The translations under genes were made by a program, and so were the position numbers. Below are positions 1 to 7,277 of a DNA stretch of 12,707 nucleotides, piece by piece. The notes under the pieces are model-generated. The model did no database searches. It was not told where the DNA came from and saw only the letters and a list, made by a program, of their open reading frames with translations. This DNA comes from Actinomycetota bacterium (GTDB lineage: Bacteria > Zhuqueibacterota > Zhuqueibacteria > Residuimicrobiales > Krinioviventaceae): positions 1-12,707 of the forward strand of contig JAACEJ010000030.1 in the NCBI GenBank assembly GCA_011682565.1, read 5' to 3'. How positions within the stretch are numbered: position 1 is the first letter of the stretch; each line of letters begins with the position of its first letter.

Positions 1-468
1 CACATCCTCGCACAAATCGGCCTTATTCAAAACGATCACAGGACGCGCGCCGCTGTCGCATGCGAGGGTTAAGTATCGTTCCATACGGCGAATGTTAAAC
101 TCTTTATCCAACCCGCTGACGAGAAAGACAGTATCGACATTTGCAGCAACGACCTGCTCGTCCAGACTCTCCCCTGCGGCTTTCCGTGAAAACCTTGTTT
201 TTCGCGGCAATAGTTCCCGGATAATTGTCGTATTTTCCCCCGGGCGATTTTCTATTGCCACCCAATCACCAACCGTTGGCAGCAAACCTTTCGATCCACC
301 AAGAAATAATTTACCGGCAACTTTTGCCGACAGCCTGCCCTCTTTTGATAGTACATCGCAACCGGTTCTATCCTGACGAATAACCCTGGCAGGAAGCATA
401 CCTTGCTCACGAAATGGTGCGAAATGCGCTTCAAAAAACGCGTCCCACCCCATGCTGTGCAAATCCAA
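1..468 (-). CDS. rsgA: RsgA, ribosome small subunit-dependent GTPase A (5' part, truncated by window edge)
   Basis: RsgA (YjeQ/EngC) is a circularly permuted GTPase that acts late in 30S subunit maturation. The 156 visible codons read in one frame to base 1. They give an N-terminal OB-fold-like part (about residues 1-85, with PTVGDWVAIE) and the start of the GTPase domain: DEQVVAANVDTVFLVSGLD, FNIRRMERYLTLA and the G4 motif NKAD near the end. G4 ahead of G1/G3 is the permuted order typical of this family; the G1 (P-loop) and G3 motifs and the zinc-binding tail lie outside the window. I chose a TTG start at 468-466 because GGAG lies 5 nt upstream (477-474). An in-frame ATG at 453-451 (MGWDAFFEAHF) is an alternative but has no well-spaced ribosome binding site. 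The gene is divergent from the phosphatase gene at 620. Confidence 0.93.
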   Translation of the reverse strand, partial: MDLHSMGWDAFFEAHFAPFREQGMLPARVIRQDRTGCDVLSKEGRLSAKVAGKLFLGGSKGLLPTVGDWVAIENRPGENTTIIRELLPRKTRFSRKAAGESLDEQVVAANVDTVFLVSGLDKEFNIRRMERYLTLACDSGARPVIVLNKADLCEDV

Positions 469-619
469 ACGTTCTCCTTTGCTCTATTATGGCAATGTTC
501 TTATTTGATTAACAGCAACAAAGTGTTTTTATTTTATAAAATATTACTAAATTATTCGAGAAACACAAGCTCATTCTTTTCGTACAAAAAGCGCTTGACA
601 TAAAAGGAATGATTAGATT
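469..619. other. Divergent intergenic region between rsgA and the PP2C phosphatase gene
   Basis: This AT-rich spacer of 151 bp must hold the promoters of both divergent genes. The phosphatase gene has AGGA at 605-608, 11 nt before its ATG. AT-rich blocks around 526-552 could serve as -10 elements on either strand, but I could not pick a convincing -35/-10 pair. No RNA gene or coding sequence is seen. Confidence 0.5.
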
Positions 620-1717
620 ATGAGAACACCTGAATGGCTTAACCGCCTCAAACGCAATTACCAGATATTAACCAGTGATCTTAATTTCGCTGCTATCGAA
701 ACGCTCATCAAAAGCGATGCGCCATCCATGCTCGAGTTTTATACTCGCGACGCCAAACAGCCGGCGAGAAAAAGAAACCGTTTCGTGCGCACACTAAGCT
801 TGTTAAAAAATCTGTTCATCGCTTTTGTCATAAAATTAACTCCCGCGCGACGGATTATCTATCTCGTTGCGCTTTATTTTTTTATATCCGGCATATTCAG
901 CAGTCGTCTTTTGCATTCTCTCATCGGATTTCTTTTGGTAAACATTCTCCTGGCGTTTGAATTAGCCAACAAGCTTACGGCAAAAGACGAACTGGAGGTC
1001 GCCCGTTCTATCCAGCTTGATCTCATGCCCAAAACGGCCCCGCACCTTCCTCATTTCGATATCACATTCTTTTCAGAAACCGCACGAGAAGTCGGCGGCG
1101 ATTTCTACGATTTTGTGCCGATGAACGGTTCTACACATGCGATGATGGTCATTATCGGCGATATTTCGGGCAAAGGGATGGGCGCTGCGCTCCACATGGT
1201 GCAGGTTCACACCATAATGAAAGATCTTGGCAATGAGGGCGATATTAAAGAACGGCTTGTTGAATTTAACAAAAGGCTGAAAAACCTTTTCCCGCCGGAA
1301 ACTTTTTTAACGTCAACTTTTGTCGGAATAGAACGTGATAATAGCATCAAACTTTGCCGGGCCGGACACCTGCCGCTGATCTATTACGCATCAAGAAACA
1401 AATCGTGTTCCGAAATCACCCCCGGCGGCATCGGTATCGGGTTAGCAGATTCGACAATCTTTGCTTCATCGTTGCAGGAACAATCACTCGATATTTTTCC
1501 CGGTGATGTTTTGGTCCTTTATTCGGATGGCTTGAGCGAAACGATGAACAAAACCAAAGAGGAATTTGGCGAAGAAAGGATCAAAACGATCATTAAAAAG
1601 ACGAGCCTGAAAACAGCTCTGGAAATCAAGGAGGCTATTCTCAAAAGCATCGTCGAATTCCGCGGCCTAACCCCGCCGCACGATGATCTCACGCTCATTG
1701 TGATGAAGGCGCATTGA
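620..1717 (+). CDS. Membrane-anchored SpoIIE/RsbU-type PP2C serine/threonine phosphatase
   Basis: The 365-residue protein has a basic, soluble N-terminal part (about 1-75) with no recognised sensor domain. A short hydrophobic hairpin follows (about 79-94 and 98-115), then a helical linker (ANKLTAKDELEVARSIQLDLMP) that is the usual entry to RsbU-type catalytic domains, then a PP2C domain to the C-terminus. Metal-ligand motifs are present: VGGDFYD (D161), GDISGKG (180-186), RAGH (247-250), YSDG (D303) and DDLT (355-358), so the enzyme should be active. Family members dephosphorylate anti-anti-sigma (STAS) proteins in partner-switching pathways, at the cytoplasmic face of the membrane here. No anti-sigma kinase or STAS gene is nearby, so its partner is unknown. 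Start ATG with AGGA 11 nt upstream. Confidence 0.9.
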   Translation: MRTPEWLNRLKRNYQILTSDLNFAAIETLIKSDAPSMLEFYTRDAKQPARKRNRFVRTLSLLKNLFIAFVIKLTPARRIIYLVALYFFISGIFSSRLLHSLIGFLLVNILLAFELANKLTAKDELEVARSIQLDLMPKTAPHLPHFDITFFSETAREVGGDFYDFVPMNGSTHAMMVIIGDISGKGMGAALHMVQVHTIMKDLGNEGDIKERLVEFNKRLKNLFPPETFLTSTFVGIERDNSIKLCRAGHLPLIYYASRNKSCSEITPGGIGIGLADSTIFASSLQEQSLDIFPGDVLVLYSDGLSETMNKTKEEFGEERIKTIIKKTSLKTALEIKEAILKSIVEFRGLTPPHDDLTLIVMKAH

Positions 1718-1736
1718 ATCAAAAATAGATACATTA

Positions 1737-1839
1737 GTTTACCCCGAATTATCGGGGAAGCGATCTTTATAAAACAGCACGTTAGTCGACATCCAGATTG
1801 CTTCGCTTCGCTCGCAATGACCGGGACGGGGTTCGAAAG
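1737..1839. repeat. Small palindromic MITE-like intergenic repeat with imperfect flanking duplications
   Basis: The stretch 1741-1832 has inverted ends (ACCCCG at 1741-1746, CGGGGT at 1827-1832). It also has an internal hairpin CCCCGA-ATTA-TCGGGG (1742-1757) and an imperfect inverted pair GAAGCGATCT (1757-1766) / AGATTGCTTC (1795-1804, 9 of 10 pairs). The segment GCTTCGCTTCGCTCGCAATG resembles a type of dispersed intergenic repeat common in many bacterial genomes. It lies between near-copies of one AT-rich word: CAAAAATAGATACATTA (1720-1736) and CAAAAATATACATTA (1840-1854), which may be target-site duplications. No coding capacity. Confidence 0.55.
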
Positions 1840-1868
1840 CAAAAATATACATTAAAAATGCTTTCGAA
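1832..1868. repeat. Perfect 10-bp inverted repeat (hairpin)
   Basis: TTCGAAAGCA (1832-1841) and TGCTTTCGAA (1859-1868) are exact inverted copies separated by a 17-nt AT-rich loop. No T-run follows, so a simple intrinsic terminator is unlikely. It overlaps the right edge of the neighbouring palindromic repeat and may belong to it, or it could be a protein-binding site. The rest of the gap up to the next gene (1869-2030) shows nothing recognisable apart from the start-site sequences. Confidence 0.5.
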
Positions 1869-2030
1869 TCAATGCGAAATAAGAACAGATAGCGCCTTCA
1901 TTACAAAAGAATAGGTATTTTGTAAGAAATTCATTATTTTTCCTGCCGATCAAAACAGCTTGCTGTTTGCCATTATCACCTTCTCCCCTGCAAAATAAAA
2001 TTTGGAATGGAAAAACCAACAAGGAAAATC

Positions 2031-4976
2031 ATGAAATATATTGGAACAACACTGCTTGCCCTTGCAATGAGCCTGGCATTCAATTCTTTTGCCCACGCTG
2101 ACGGAAAACTATTGCGCGGCGAGAAATGGCAGCCGTTTTCTGTCAAAAATGCCAGGGCTGATTTTTACATCGCCCCAAATGGCCATGATGCCTGGTCCGG
2201 CACTTTAGCGGCGCCGAATGCTGCTGCATCGGATGGGCCTTTTGCTACCATTGAACGCGCACAAAAGGCTGTACGTGAACTAAAAAAACGTGTTTACAAA
2301 CCCAAAGACAAGCCGATTGATAATCGTTTCATCGGCTCCCCGCATCTGTTCGGCAGCGGCCGCGATATTCTTGTTCTGATCAAAGGAGGCTTTTATCAAT
2401 TGGAAAAACCTCTGACATTCACTCCCGCTGATGGCGGCGAGCGCATTGAGACCAGTTTGCCGACAGGCGCATTTGAATATCATAAATTAAAAGATCAGTA
2501 TGTAACTTTTGCCGCTTATCCCGGGGAAACCCCGATCATCTCCGGGGGGCCACGTTTGATGAATTGGTCCCTTCGCAACGGCGTGTGGAGCACGCACCTT
2601 TCACAAAAGAATGTGGAACGATTGGTCGCGAATGGCAAAATGCAAACCCTTGCCAGAACGCCAAACACAGGTTTTTACACGCCTCCCAAAATCTCACAAA
2701 ATGCCGAAGAATTTTATTTCAATGATGGCGAAATCAAACAATGGCGAAATATGGAGGATAATCGCGTCATCATGCTGCTGCGCTGGCACACCGGAGTGAA
2801 TTCGATTGCAAAAATTGATAAACACAAGCACCTTGCTTATTTGCAAAAACCACAACCGGGCATCACCGTCGTACCGCCGCGCTACTATGTCGAAAATGTT
2901 CGCGCATTGCTTGATGCACCGGGAGAGTGGTTTTTTAATAAAAAAACAGAACAGCTTTTTTTTATTCCTCCAAAAAAAATAGCAAATCCCAACAACGCCA
3001 ACATCGTTGCCCCCCGACTGAGCCAACTTTTAATCGTCAAGGGTGAACGTGACCATCCGGTGAGGAATTTGCGCTTTTATGGTTTACATTTTGAAGCAAC
3101 GGCTCCGGGAAACGACGCGATCTTGTTAGAATATGCTCATGCCTGCGAAGTGATCGATTCCGAAATTCGCAGTATTGGTGGAGCGGCGGTCAGGCTCTCA
3201 AAAGGATGTTATCAAAACCGTATTATGCATGATACTATCGTCAGTGCGGACAAGGGCGCTATTGCCGTTGCCGGTGACGCGCACCCAAAAGACTGGACGG
3301 ATATTATCAGCGAAAACACCATTTCGTTCAACACCATTGACGATTGCGGCGGCAGCACCATTTCTGCATCCAATACGCTTTACACTACCATTTCACACAA
3401 TGAGATCAGCAACAACCGCGGGCGCTATTCGATTTCTGTCGGCGGGTGGAGCAATCTGGAAGAAGCCATAGATTACGGCTATCGTGTGGAATACAATCAT
3501 ATTCACAACGTGCAAAAATATGCGGATGATTCAGGCGCCATCAAAACTGCCGGAATGACGCATGATTCGTACGTTCGCTATAACCTCATCCACGACGTTA
3601 AAGCCGGTTATTACAATGATAATGTTGGTTTCTGGTTCGACAACATGTCATCCGGCTGGACGACCGAGTATAATATTTATTATAATCTCCAACAGGGAGA
3701 AATGAAACTCTGCGCCGCCAACCTCGTGGACAATCTTTACCGCGACAACTTTATCATCGAGCCGCCCAAAATTAAACCGGAAGGCATCATCGATGGCGAA
3801 CCATCATTCGACTTTGCTGATTTAACAATTGCACAATCAACAACCAATGATATCCGCGTTGGCCATGAGGTTACGTTTACCGCCAAAGTTTATAATGCCG
3901 GTTCGACAGGTATAGAAAAAGTGGCTCTGAACATTGACGGCAAGATTGTGCAATCACGTTTATTTCCGGTGATTCACAAAAACAACAGGATCATAAAATT
4001 TACCTACCAGTTTTCCAGCCCCGGGGAACATCGGGTTGCCATAGGCACAACTCCCTACCGCTTGATTACGGTGACGGGAAACAAGGTCGCCGTTTTGTAC
4101 GACAGCCTGCGATTATCCGAATCGATCATTCCTGTTGGCGAAAATATTTCTGTCAGCGCCATCATAAAAAATGTTCAAAATGCAAAACAAATAATGAACA
4201 TACCTCTCTACCTGAACGATCAAGTTGATAAAAACCAAATCATCAGATTGGCCACCTTCGAAAGTCGGAGAATCCAATTTTCCGTTACGCCAAAGGCCGG
4301 AACCTACTCGGTCAGAATCGGACGAAGCGAATCAAAACAGTTACGTGTTTATCCGCATCATCTTTTGGAGATGCAGAAAGCAAATCTGAAAACTTTTATT
4401 TCCGGGACAGCCTACCCCTGTGAATTTAAAATCGATCAAAAGGGCAATCGCTATCAAATCAGGGTGGGTGGCACGGATTTTTATCATGCTGAAGATTCGT
4501 ATGGCGCTATTTATATTCCGCAAGTGAAAGGAAATTTTGTTGCAACGGTTAAAGTGAAAAGTTTCGGCCCGAAAACGCACGAATGGTTCCGTGCCGGCAT
4601 CTTTGTACGCAACGACATCAGCAAAAGCTTTGACACCGGACCGGGCAGCAAGGGTTCGGTACTGGTTTTCACAACGCCTGGTCGGGCTGGGCTCCAATGG
4701 GATGAATTCGCCAGCGGTTGTATGCACAAAGCCACAAGTGAGAATCTGCCGGAAAACACTGTTTTTCCGGTCTGGCTAAAGTTGATACGGCATGGAAACA
4801 GTTTTTCGGGATATATCAGTCTGGATGGAAAGAACTGGAGTATCGAACGGCATACAGGTATTGTCCCGGAAATTAGCGATGCCATCGACATTGGTCTCGC
4901 CGCCGGTTCGGATAACAAGGTACCCTATCAGGTGCAGTTTGAAGATTTTCAAATTGACATTGAAAATGCAAAATAA
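2031..4976 (+). CDS. Secreted right-handed beta-helix protein, GH141-like, with CARDB-like and C-terminal beta-sandwich domains
   Basis: Exported protein of 981 residues. I chose the ATG at 2031 because AAGGA lies 5 nt upstream and the product opens with a clear signal peptide (MKYIGTTLLALAMSLAF, cleavage likely after AHA). An ATG at 2007 adds 8 residues but lacks a good ribosome binding site. The mature protein begins with DFYIAPNGHDAWSGTL and GPFATIERAQKAVRELK, the entry motif of pectin-lyase-fold proteins. An insertion domain and beta-helix coils follow (about 340-590), with DDSGAIKTAG (near 497) and GFWFDNMSSGW (near 534), where GH141-type enzymes carry conserved Asp residues. After the helix come about two Ig-like CARDB-type repeats (roughly 600-780), then a concanavalin/DUF1349-like beta-sandwich (roughly 800-975, ending VQFEDFQIDIE). 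A role in hydrolysing complex plant or algal polysaccharides is inferred. The GH141 assignment comes from sequence feel and is moderate; the beta-helix and secretion are firm. Confidence 0.85.
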   Translation: MKYIGTTLLALAMSLAFNSFAHADGKLLRGEKWQPFSVKNARADFYIAPNGHDAWSGTLAAPNAAASDGPFATIERAQKAVRELKKRVYKPKDKPIDNRFIGSPHLFGSGRDILVLIKGGFYQLEKPLTFTPADGGERIETSLPTGAFEYHKLKDQYVTFAAYPGETPIISGGPRLMNWSLRNGVWSTHLSQKNVERLVANGKMQTLARTPNTGFYTPPKISQNAEEFYFNDGEIKQWRNMEDNRVIMLLRWHTGVNSIAKIDKHKHLAYLQKPQPGITVVPPRYYVENVRALLDAPGEWFFNKKTEQLFFIPPKKIANPNNANIVAPRLSQLLIVKGERDHPVRNLRFYGLHFEATAPGNDAILLEYAHACEVIDSEIRSIGGAAVRLSKGCYQNRIMHDTIVSADKGAIAVAGDAHPKDWTDIISENTISFNTIDDCGGSTISASNTLYTTISHNEISNNRGRYSISVGGWSNLEEAIDYGYRVEYNHIHNVQKYADDSGAIKTAGMTHDSYVRYNLIHDVKAGYYNDNVGFWFDNMSSGWTTEYNIYYNLQQGEMKLCAANLVDNLYRDNFIIEPPKIKPEGIIDGEPSFDFADLTIAQSTTNDIRVGHEVTFTAKVYNAGSTGIEKVALNIDGKIVQSRLFPVIHKNNRIIKFTYQFSSPGEHRVAIGTTPYRLITVTGNKVAVLYDSLRLSESIIPVGENISVSAIIKNVQNAKQIMNIPLYLNDQVDKNQIIRLATFESRRIQFSVTPKAGTYSVRIGRSESKQLRVYPHHLLEMQKANLKTFISGTAYPCEFKIDQKGNRYQIRVGGTDFYHAEDSYGAIYIPQVKGNFVATVKVKSFGPKTHEWFRAGIFVRNDISKSFDTGPGSKGSVLVFTTPGRAGLQWDEFASGCMHKATSENLPENTVFPVWLKLIRHGNSFSGYISLDGKNWSIERHTGIVPEISDAIDIGLAAGSDNKVPYQVQFEDFQIDIENAK

Positions 4977-4985
4977 GAATCTTCG

Positions 4986-5005
4986 ACACCGGATGCCGCG
5001 ATAGC
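4986..5005 (+). repeat. Left copy of 20-bp inverted repeat flanking the toxin-antitoxin module
   Basis: ACACCGGATGCCGCGATAGC here is the exact reverse complement of 5675-5694. The copy sits between the stop of the beta-helix gene and the antitoxin promoter. Downstream, AGGTTGGCTGCCGG has a loose counterpart (GGTTGTCG) beside the right copy, so the repeat may be part of a longer decayed element. Confidence 0.75.
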
Positions 5006-5031
5006 AGGTTGGCTGCCGGAGATGAAACGAC

Positions 5032-5060
5032 TTGATTTTTAAAGCATAATTCTTTAAACT
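5032..5060 (+). promoter_or_regulatory. Probable promoter of the toxin-antitoxin operon
   Basis: TTGATT (5032-5037), a 17-bp AT-rich spacer and TAAACT (5055-5060) form a plausible sigma70-type promoter about 20 bp before the antitoxin ribosome binding site. It lies inside the inverted-repeat boundary, so the module carries its own promoter. Confidence 0.45.
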
Positions 5061-5085
5061 ATTGCAATGAATTTAGGAGATTATA

Positions 5086-5298
5086 ATGCCTTTGGCAACT
5101 TTAAAAAAAGCAACTGAAGAGCTTGGGATTTCTTTCGACGATACCGTCTACTACTATATTCAAGATAACAAAGGCATCATCGAAATCAGCCTTACGGCAA
5201 CGGATAGAGATGTTGAACATTCTTCTGTCCATGACGTATCGCAAGACTATCTCACGCAAGACGAACTGGATTACTACCTCAATTTGGATGATAAATGA
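5086..5298 (+). CDS. Putative antitoxin of a PemK/MazF-type module
   Basis: A 70-residue acidic protein starting at an ATG with AGGAG 6 nt upstream (5075-5079). I do not recognise a named antitoxin family. The N-terminus (PLATLKKATEELGISFDDTVYYYI) could form a helix and a strand, while the C-terminus is strongly acidic (QDELDYYLNLDDK), as expected for a tail that wraps a basic MazF-fold toxin. The stop overlaps the toxin start as ATGA (5295-5298), the tight coupling typical of type II systems. The antitoxin role is inferred from size, charge, gene order and overlap, not from homology. Such antitoxins usually autoregulate their operon. Confidence 0.7.
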   Translation: MPLATLKKATEELGISFDDTVYYYIQDNKGIIEISLTATDRDVEHSSVHDVSQDYLTQDELDYYLNLDDK

Positions 5299-5636
5299 AA
5301 TCCTTTAAGAAAGGGCAAATTTGGCTCGTTAATTTTGATCCAAGTTTTGGTCACGAATATCAAAAAGTACGTCCGGCAATAATTATTCAAAAGATGCAAT
5401 TTTCTGATTACCCTCTTATCACAATTATCCCCGTTTCTTCTAAAATTTCAAAACAATATTCATTCGATGTTTTCATGCAAAAAGATTCTGAAAACCGACT
5501 CATGAAGGATTCTATTGCAAAGATAAGACAAGTGAGTAGTTTTGATAAGCGTCGTTTTCTTAAATACATTGGCATTGTAAATAAAAATACGATGGCAAAG
5601 ATTGAGGAACATTTACGCCTATTTTTAGGGCTGTAA
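5295..5636 (+). CDS. PemK/MazF-family endoribonuclease toxin
   Basis: The 113-residue protein has the PemK/MazF fold signature: GQIWLVNFDPSFGHEYQKVRPAIIIQ (in two parts, GQIWLVNFDP and VRPAIIIQ), then ITIIPVSSK, then KDSIAKIRQVSSFDKRRF and a C-terminal helix. Arg26 in VRP and Ser48/Ser49 in PVSS occupy the positions of the catalytic Arg and Thr/Ser of MazF. Family toxins cut single-stranded mRNA, or sometimes tRNA or rRNA, at short motifs and arrest growth. Length is normal, so it looks intact. It overlaps the antitoxin stop by 4 nt and is probably translationally coupled, with no separate strong ribosome binding site needed. The gene is visibly more AT-rich than its neighbours, which fits horizontal acquisition. 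Confidence 0.92.
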   Translation: MKSFKKGQIWLVNFDPSFGHEYQKVRPAIIIQKMQFSDYPLITIIPVSSKISKQYSFDVFMQKDSENRLMKDSIAKIRQVSSFDKRRFLKYIGIVNKNTMAKIEEHLRLFLGL

Positions 5637-5674
5637 AAATATCAATGCATTGAAAAATATCGACAACCAGAGTC

Positions 5675-5694
5675 GCTATCGCGGCATCCGGTGT
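5675..5694 (-). repeat. Right copy of 20-bp inverted repeat flanking the toxin-antitoxin module
   Basis: GCTATCGCGGCATCCGGTGT here is the exact reverse complement of 4986-5005. It lies 38 nt after the toxin stop. Just beyond it, CGACAG (5716-5721) and CTGTCG (5730-5735) form a 6-bp hairpin with an 8-nt loop that may be part of the same element or a weak terminator. Confidence 0.75.
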
Positions 5695-5792
5695 ATAGGC
5701 AAGACGCCGGGTGCCCGACAGGGCTTCGGCTGTCGTAAATTCATAAATTGAGTTACTCGTAAACTCTCAAAGTTAAAACCAGGAGTAAATTT

Positions 5793-7115
5793 ATGCCCCA
5801 AAGCCAAATCAAGCGATCCCCGTTTCCCGGCACCTTCTGGGCAGCCAACACAATGGAAATTTTCGAGCGCATGGCGTGGTATGGCTTTTGGGCCGTATCC
5901 TCGCTCTATCTCACCGCACCGGTGCGCGAAGGCGGACTCGGTCTGACATCAGAGCAACGGGGGCTCGTCCAGGGGATCGTACCTTTTATTTTGTATCTGC
6001 TGCCGGTCATCACCGGCGCCCTGGCCGATCGCTATGGCTATCGCAAAACTTTAATTATCGCCTATTCCCTTTTGACCCCGGGATATTTTTTACTGGGACA
6101 ATTCAAATCGTTCGAAGGATTTTTTGCCATCTTTTTGTTCGTCGCCATTGGCGCGGCTATATTCAAACCCATCGTTGTCGGCACCATCGCCCGGGTAACA
6201 GACAAGACCAATGCTTCCGTTGGATTCGGCATTTTTTACCAGATGGTCAATATCGGTGGTTTTCTCGGACCGATTGTCGCCGGGATCGTTCGTGCTTTGG
6301 CGTGGAAATATGTGTTCATAGCTTCCACATTCTGGATTTCACTCAACTTTATTGTCGTCCTGTTTTTTTACAAAGAACCGACCACTGAAGCGGCTTCCGG
6401 CAAAGGCCGTTCCCTGGCAAAAGTTCTGCAGAATTCTCTGCTCGTTTTGAAAAACTGGCGCTTTGTCCTCTTTCTGCTCATCCTCTCCGGTTTCTGGACG
6501 GTCTTTAACCAACTCTTTCTTACCCTGCCGGAGTACATCCGCGATTTTGTCAATACACAGGATATACTGCAAACAGCGGCACATTTCTTCAGCACCCTTG
6601 GCATTCACTCATGGGCGCACTCCTTACAAGGCCTGATCACATCCGGAAAGCAGATCAACCCGGAGTATATCATTAATGTCGATGCCGGCATGATCATTAT
6701 CTTTCAGGTTTTTGTCTCCTGGGCCATATCGCGTATGAAACCCTTTCACGTTATGATCCTCGGCACGATGCTGCTGTCCATCGGTTTTGCACTAAGCGCC
6801 GTGATCCACTCCGGTTGGCCGCTGGTGCTGTCGATTATGGTTATTGCCTTCGGCGAAATGATGGCCTCACCCAAAAGCCAGGAATACACCGGCAGCATCG
6901 CACCGCAGGAGCAAAAGGCGCTGTACATGGGATATTATTTCGTTTGCATTGCGTTGGGAAACTTGTTCGGCGGCATCCTGTCCGGCGAATTATACGGACA
7001 TTTTGCCCGCGATTTGCAACGGCCGGACATTATGTGGATGATATTCGGCGGTTTGGGGATAATCACGGTCGTGGCATTGATTGCGTATAATAAATTTGTG
7101 ATCCAGAGACAATAA
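5793..7115 (+). CDS. POT/PTR-like MFS transporter (proton-dependent oligopeptide transporter type)
   Basis: Inner-membrane protein of 440 residues with about 12 hydrophobic segments in two halves. Near the start, E22-x-x-E25-R26 in MEIFERMAWYG is the ExxER proton-coupling motif of the POT family. GALADRYGYRKT is MFS motif A between TM2 and TM3, and AAIFKPIVVGTIARVTD matches the POT region after TM4. A soluble stretch of roughly 45 residues (RDFVNTQDILQ to KQINPEYIINVDAG, about residues 250-300) lies between two hydrophobic segments of the second half; it looks periplasmic and longer than usual. Probable function is proton-driven uptake of di/tripeptides or related compounds; the substrate is not determined. 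Start ATG with AGGAG 7 nt upstream (5781-5785). It appears monocistronic and convergent with the next gene. Confidence 0.85.
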   Translation: MPQSQIKRSPFPGTFWAANTMEIFERMAWYGFWAVSSLYLTAPVREGGLGLTSEQRGLVQGIVPFILYLLPVITGALADRYGYRKTLIIAYSLLTPGYFLLGQFKSFEGFFAIFLFVAIGAAIFKPIVVGTIARVTDKTNASVGFGIFYQMVNIGGFLGPIVAGIVRALAWKYVFIASTFWISLNFIVVLFFYKEPTTEAASGKGRSLAKVLQNSLLVLKNWRFVLFLLILSGFWTVFNQLFLTLPEYIRDFVNTQDILQTAAHFFSTLGIHSWAHSLQGLITSGKQINPEYIINVDAGMIIIFQVFVSWAISRMKPFHVMILGTMLLSIGFALSAVIHSGWPLVLSIMVIAFGEMMASPKSQEYTGSIAPQEQKALYMGYYFVCIALGNLFGGILSGELYGHFARDLQRPDIMWMIFGGLGIITVVALIAYNKFVIQRQ

Positions 7116-7226
7116 CTTCATTTATAGCCGTGCAGGCTGTAGATTTTCAGGGTGACGCGCTACGCTTTCTGCAGGATATAGCGGCAAGTTGTTTTGGTTT
7201 GGAGCAGAGACCCTTATTCCTTTTAC

Positions 7227-7250
7227 GCCCGGGATTTCCCGGTCCTGGGC
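7227..7250. terminator. Weak candidate terminator hairpin in a convergent intergenic region
   Basis: GCCCGGGA (7227-7234) and TCCTGGGC (7243-7250) can form an 8-bp stem with one G-T pair and an 8-nt loop. It sits between convergent genes, where a terminator is expected. The nearest T-run (7261-7266) is 10 nt further on, so the match to an intrinsic terminator is poor. Confidence 0.3.
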
Positions 7251-7277
7251 GATCAGAATGTTTTTTGTCCGGTGAGA

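Noticed and set aside
92..376. 94-codon plus-strand reading frame
   Set aside because: It is antisense to rsgA, whose minus-strand frame matches a known protein family over its whole length.
403..603. 66-codon plus-strand reading frame across the rsgA upstream region
   Set aside because: Overlaps the rsgA start, has no good ribosome binding site, and its AT-rich translation (FLFYKILLNYSRN) looks like non-coding DNA.
595..622. Perfect -35-like TTGACA at 595-600, with TTATGA 17 bp later
   Set aside because: The -10 would overlap the start codon of the phosphatase gene, which already has a ribosome binding site upstream at 605-608; likely a chance match.
1742..1757. CCCCGA-ATTA-TCGGGG hairpin as terminator of the phosphatase gene
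   Set aside because: No T-run follows and the hairpin is better explained as the end of the palindromic repeat.
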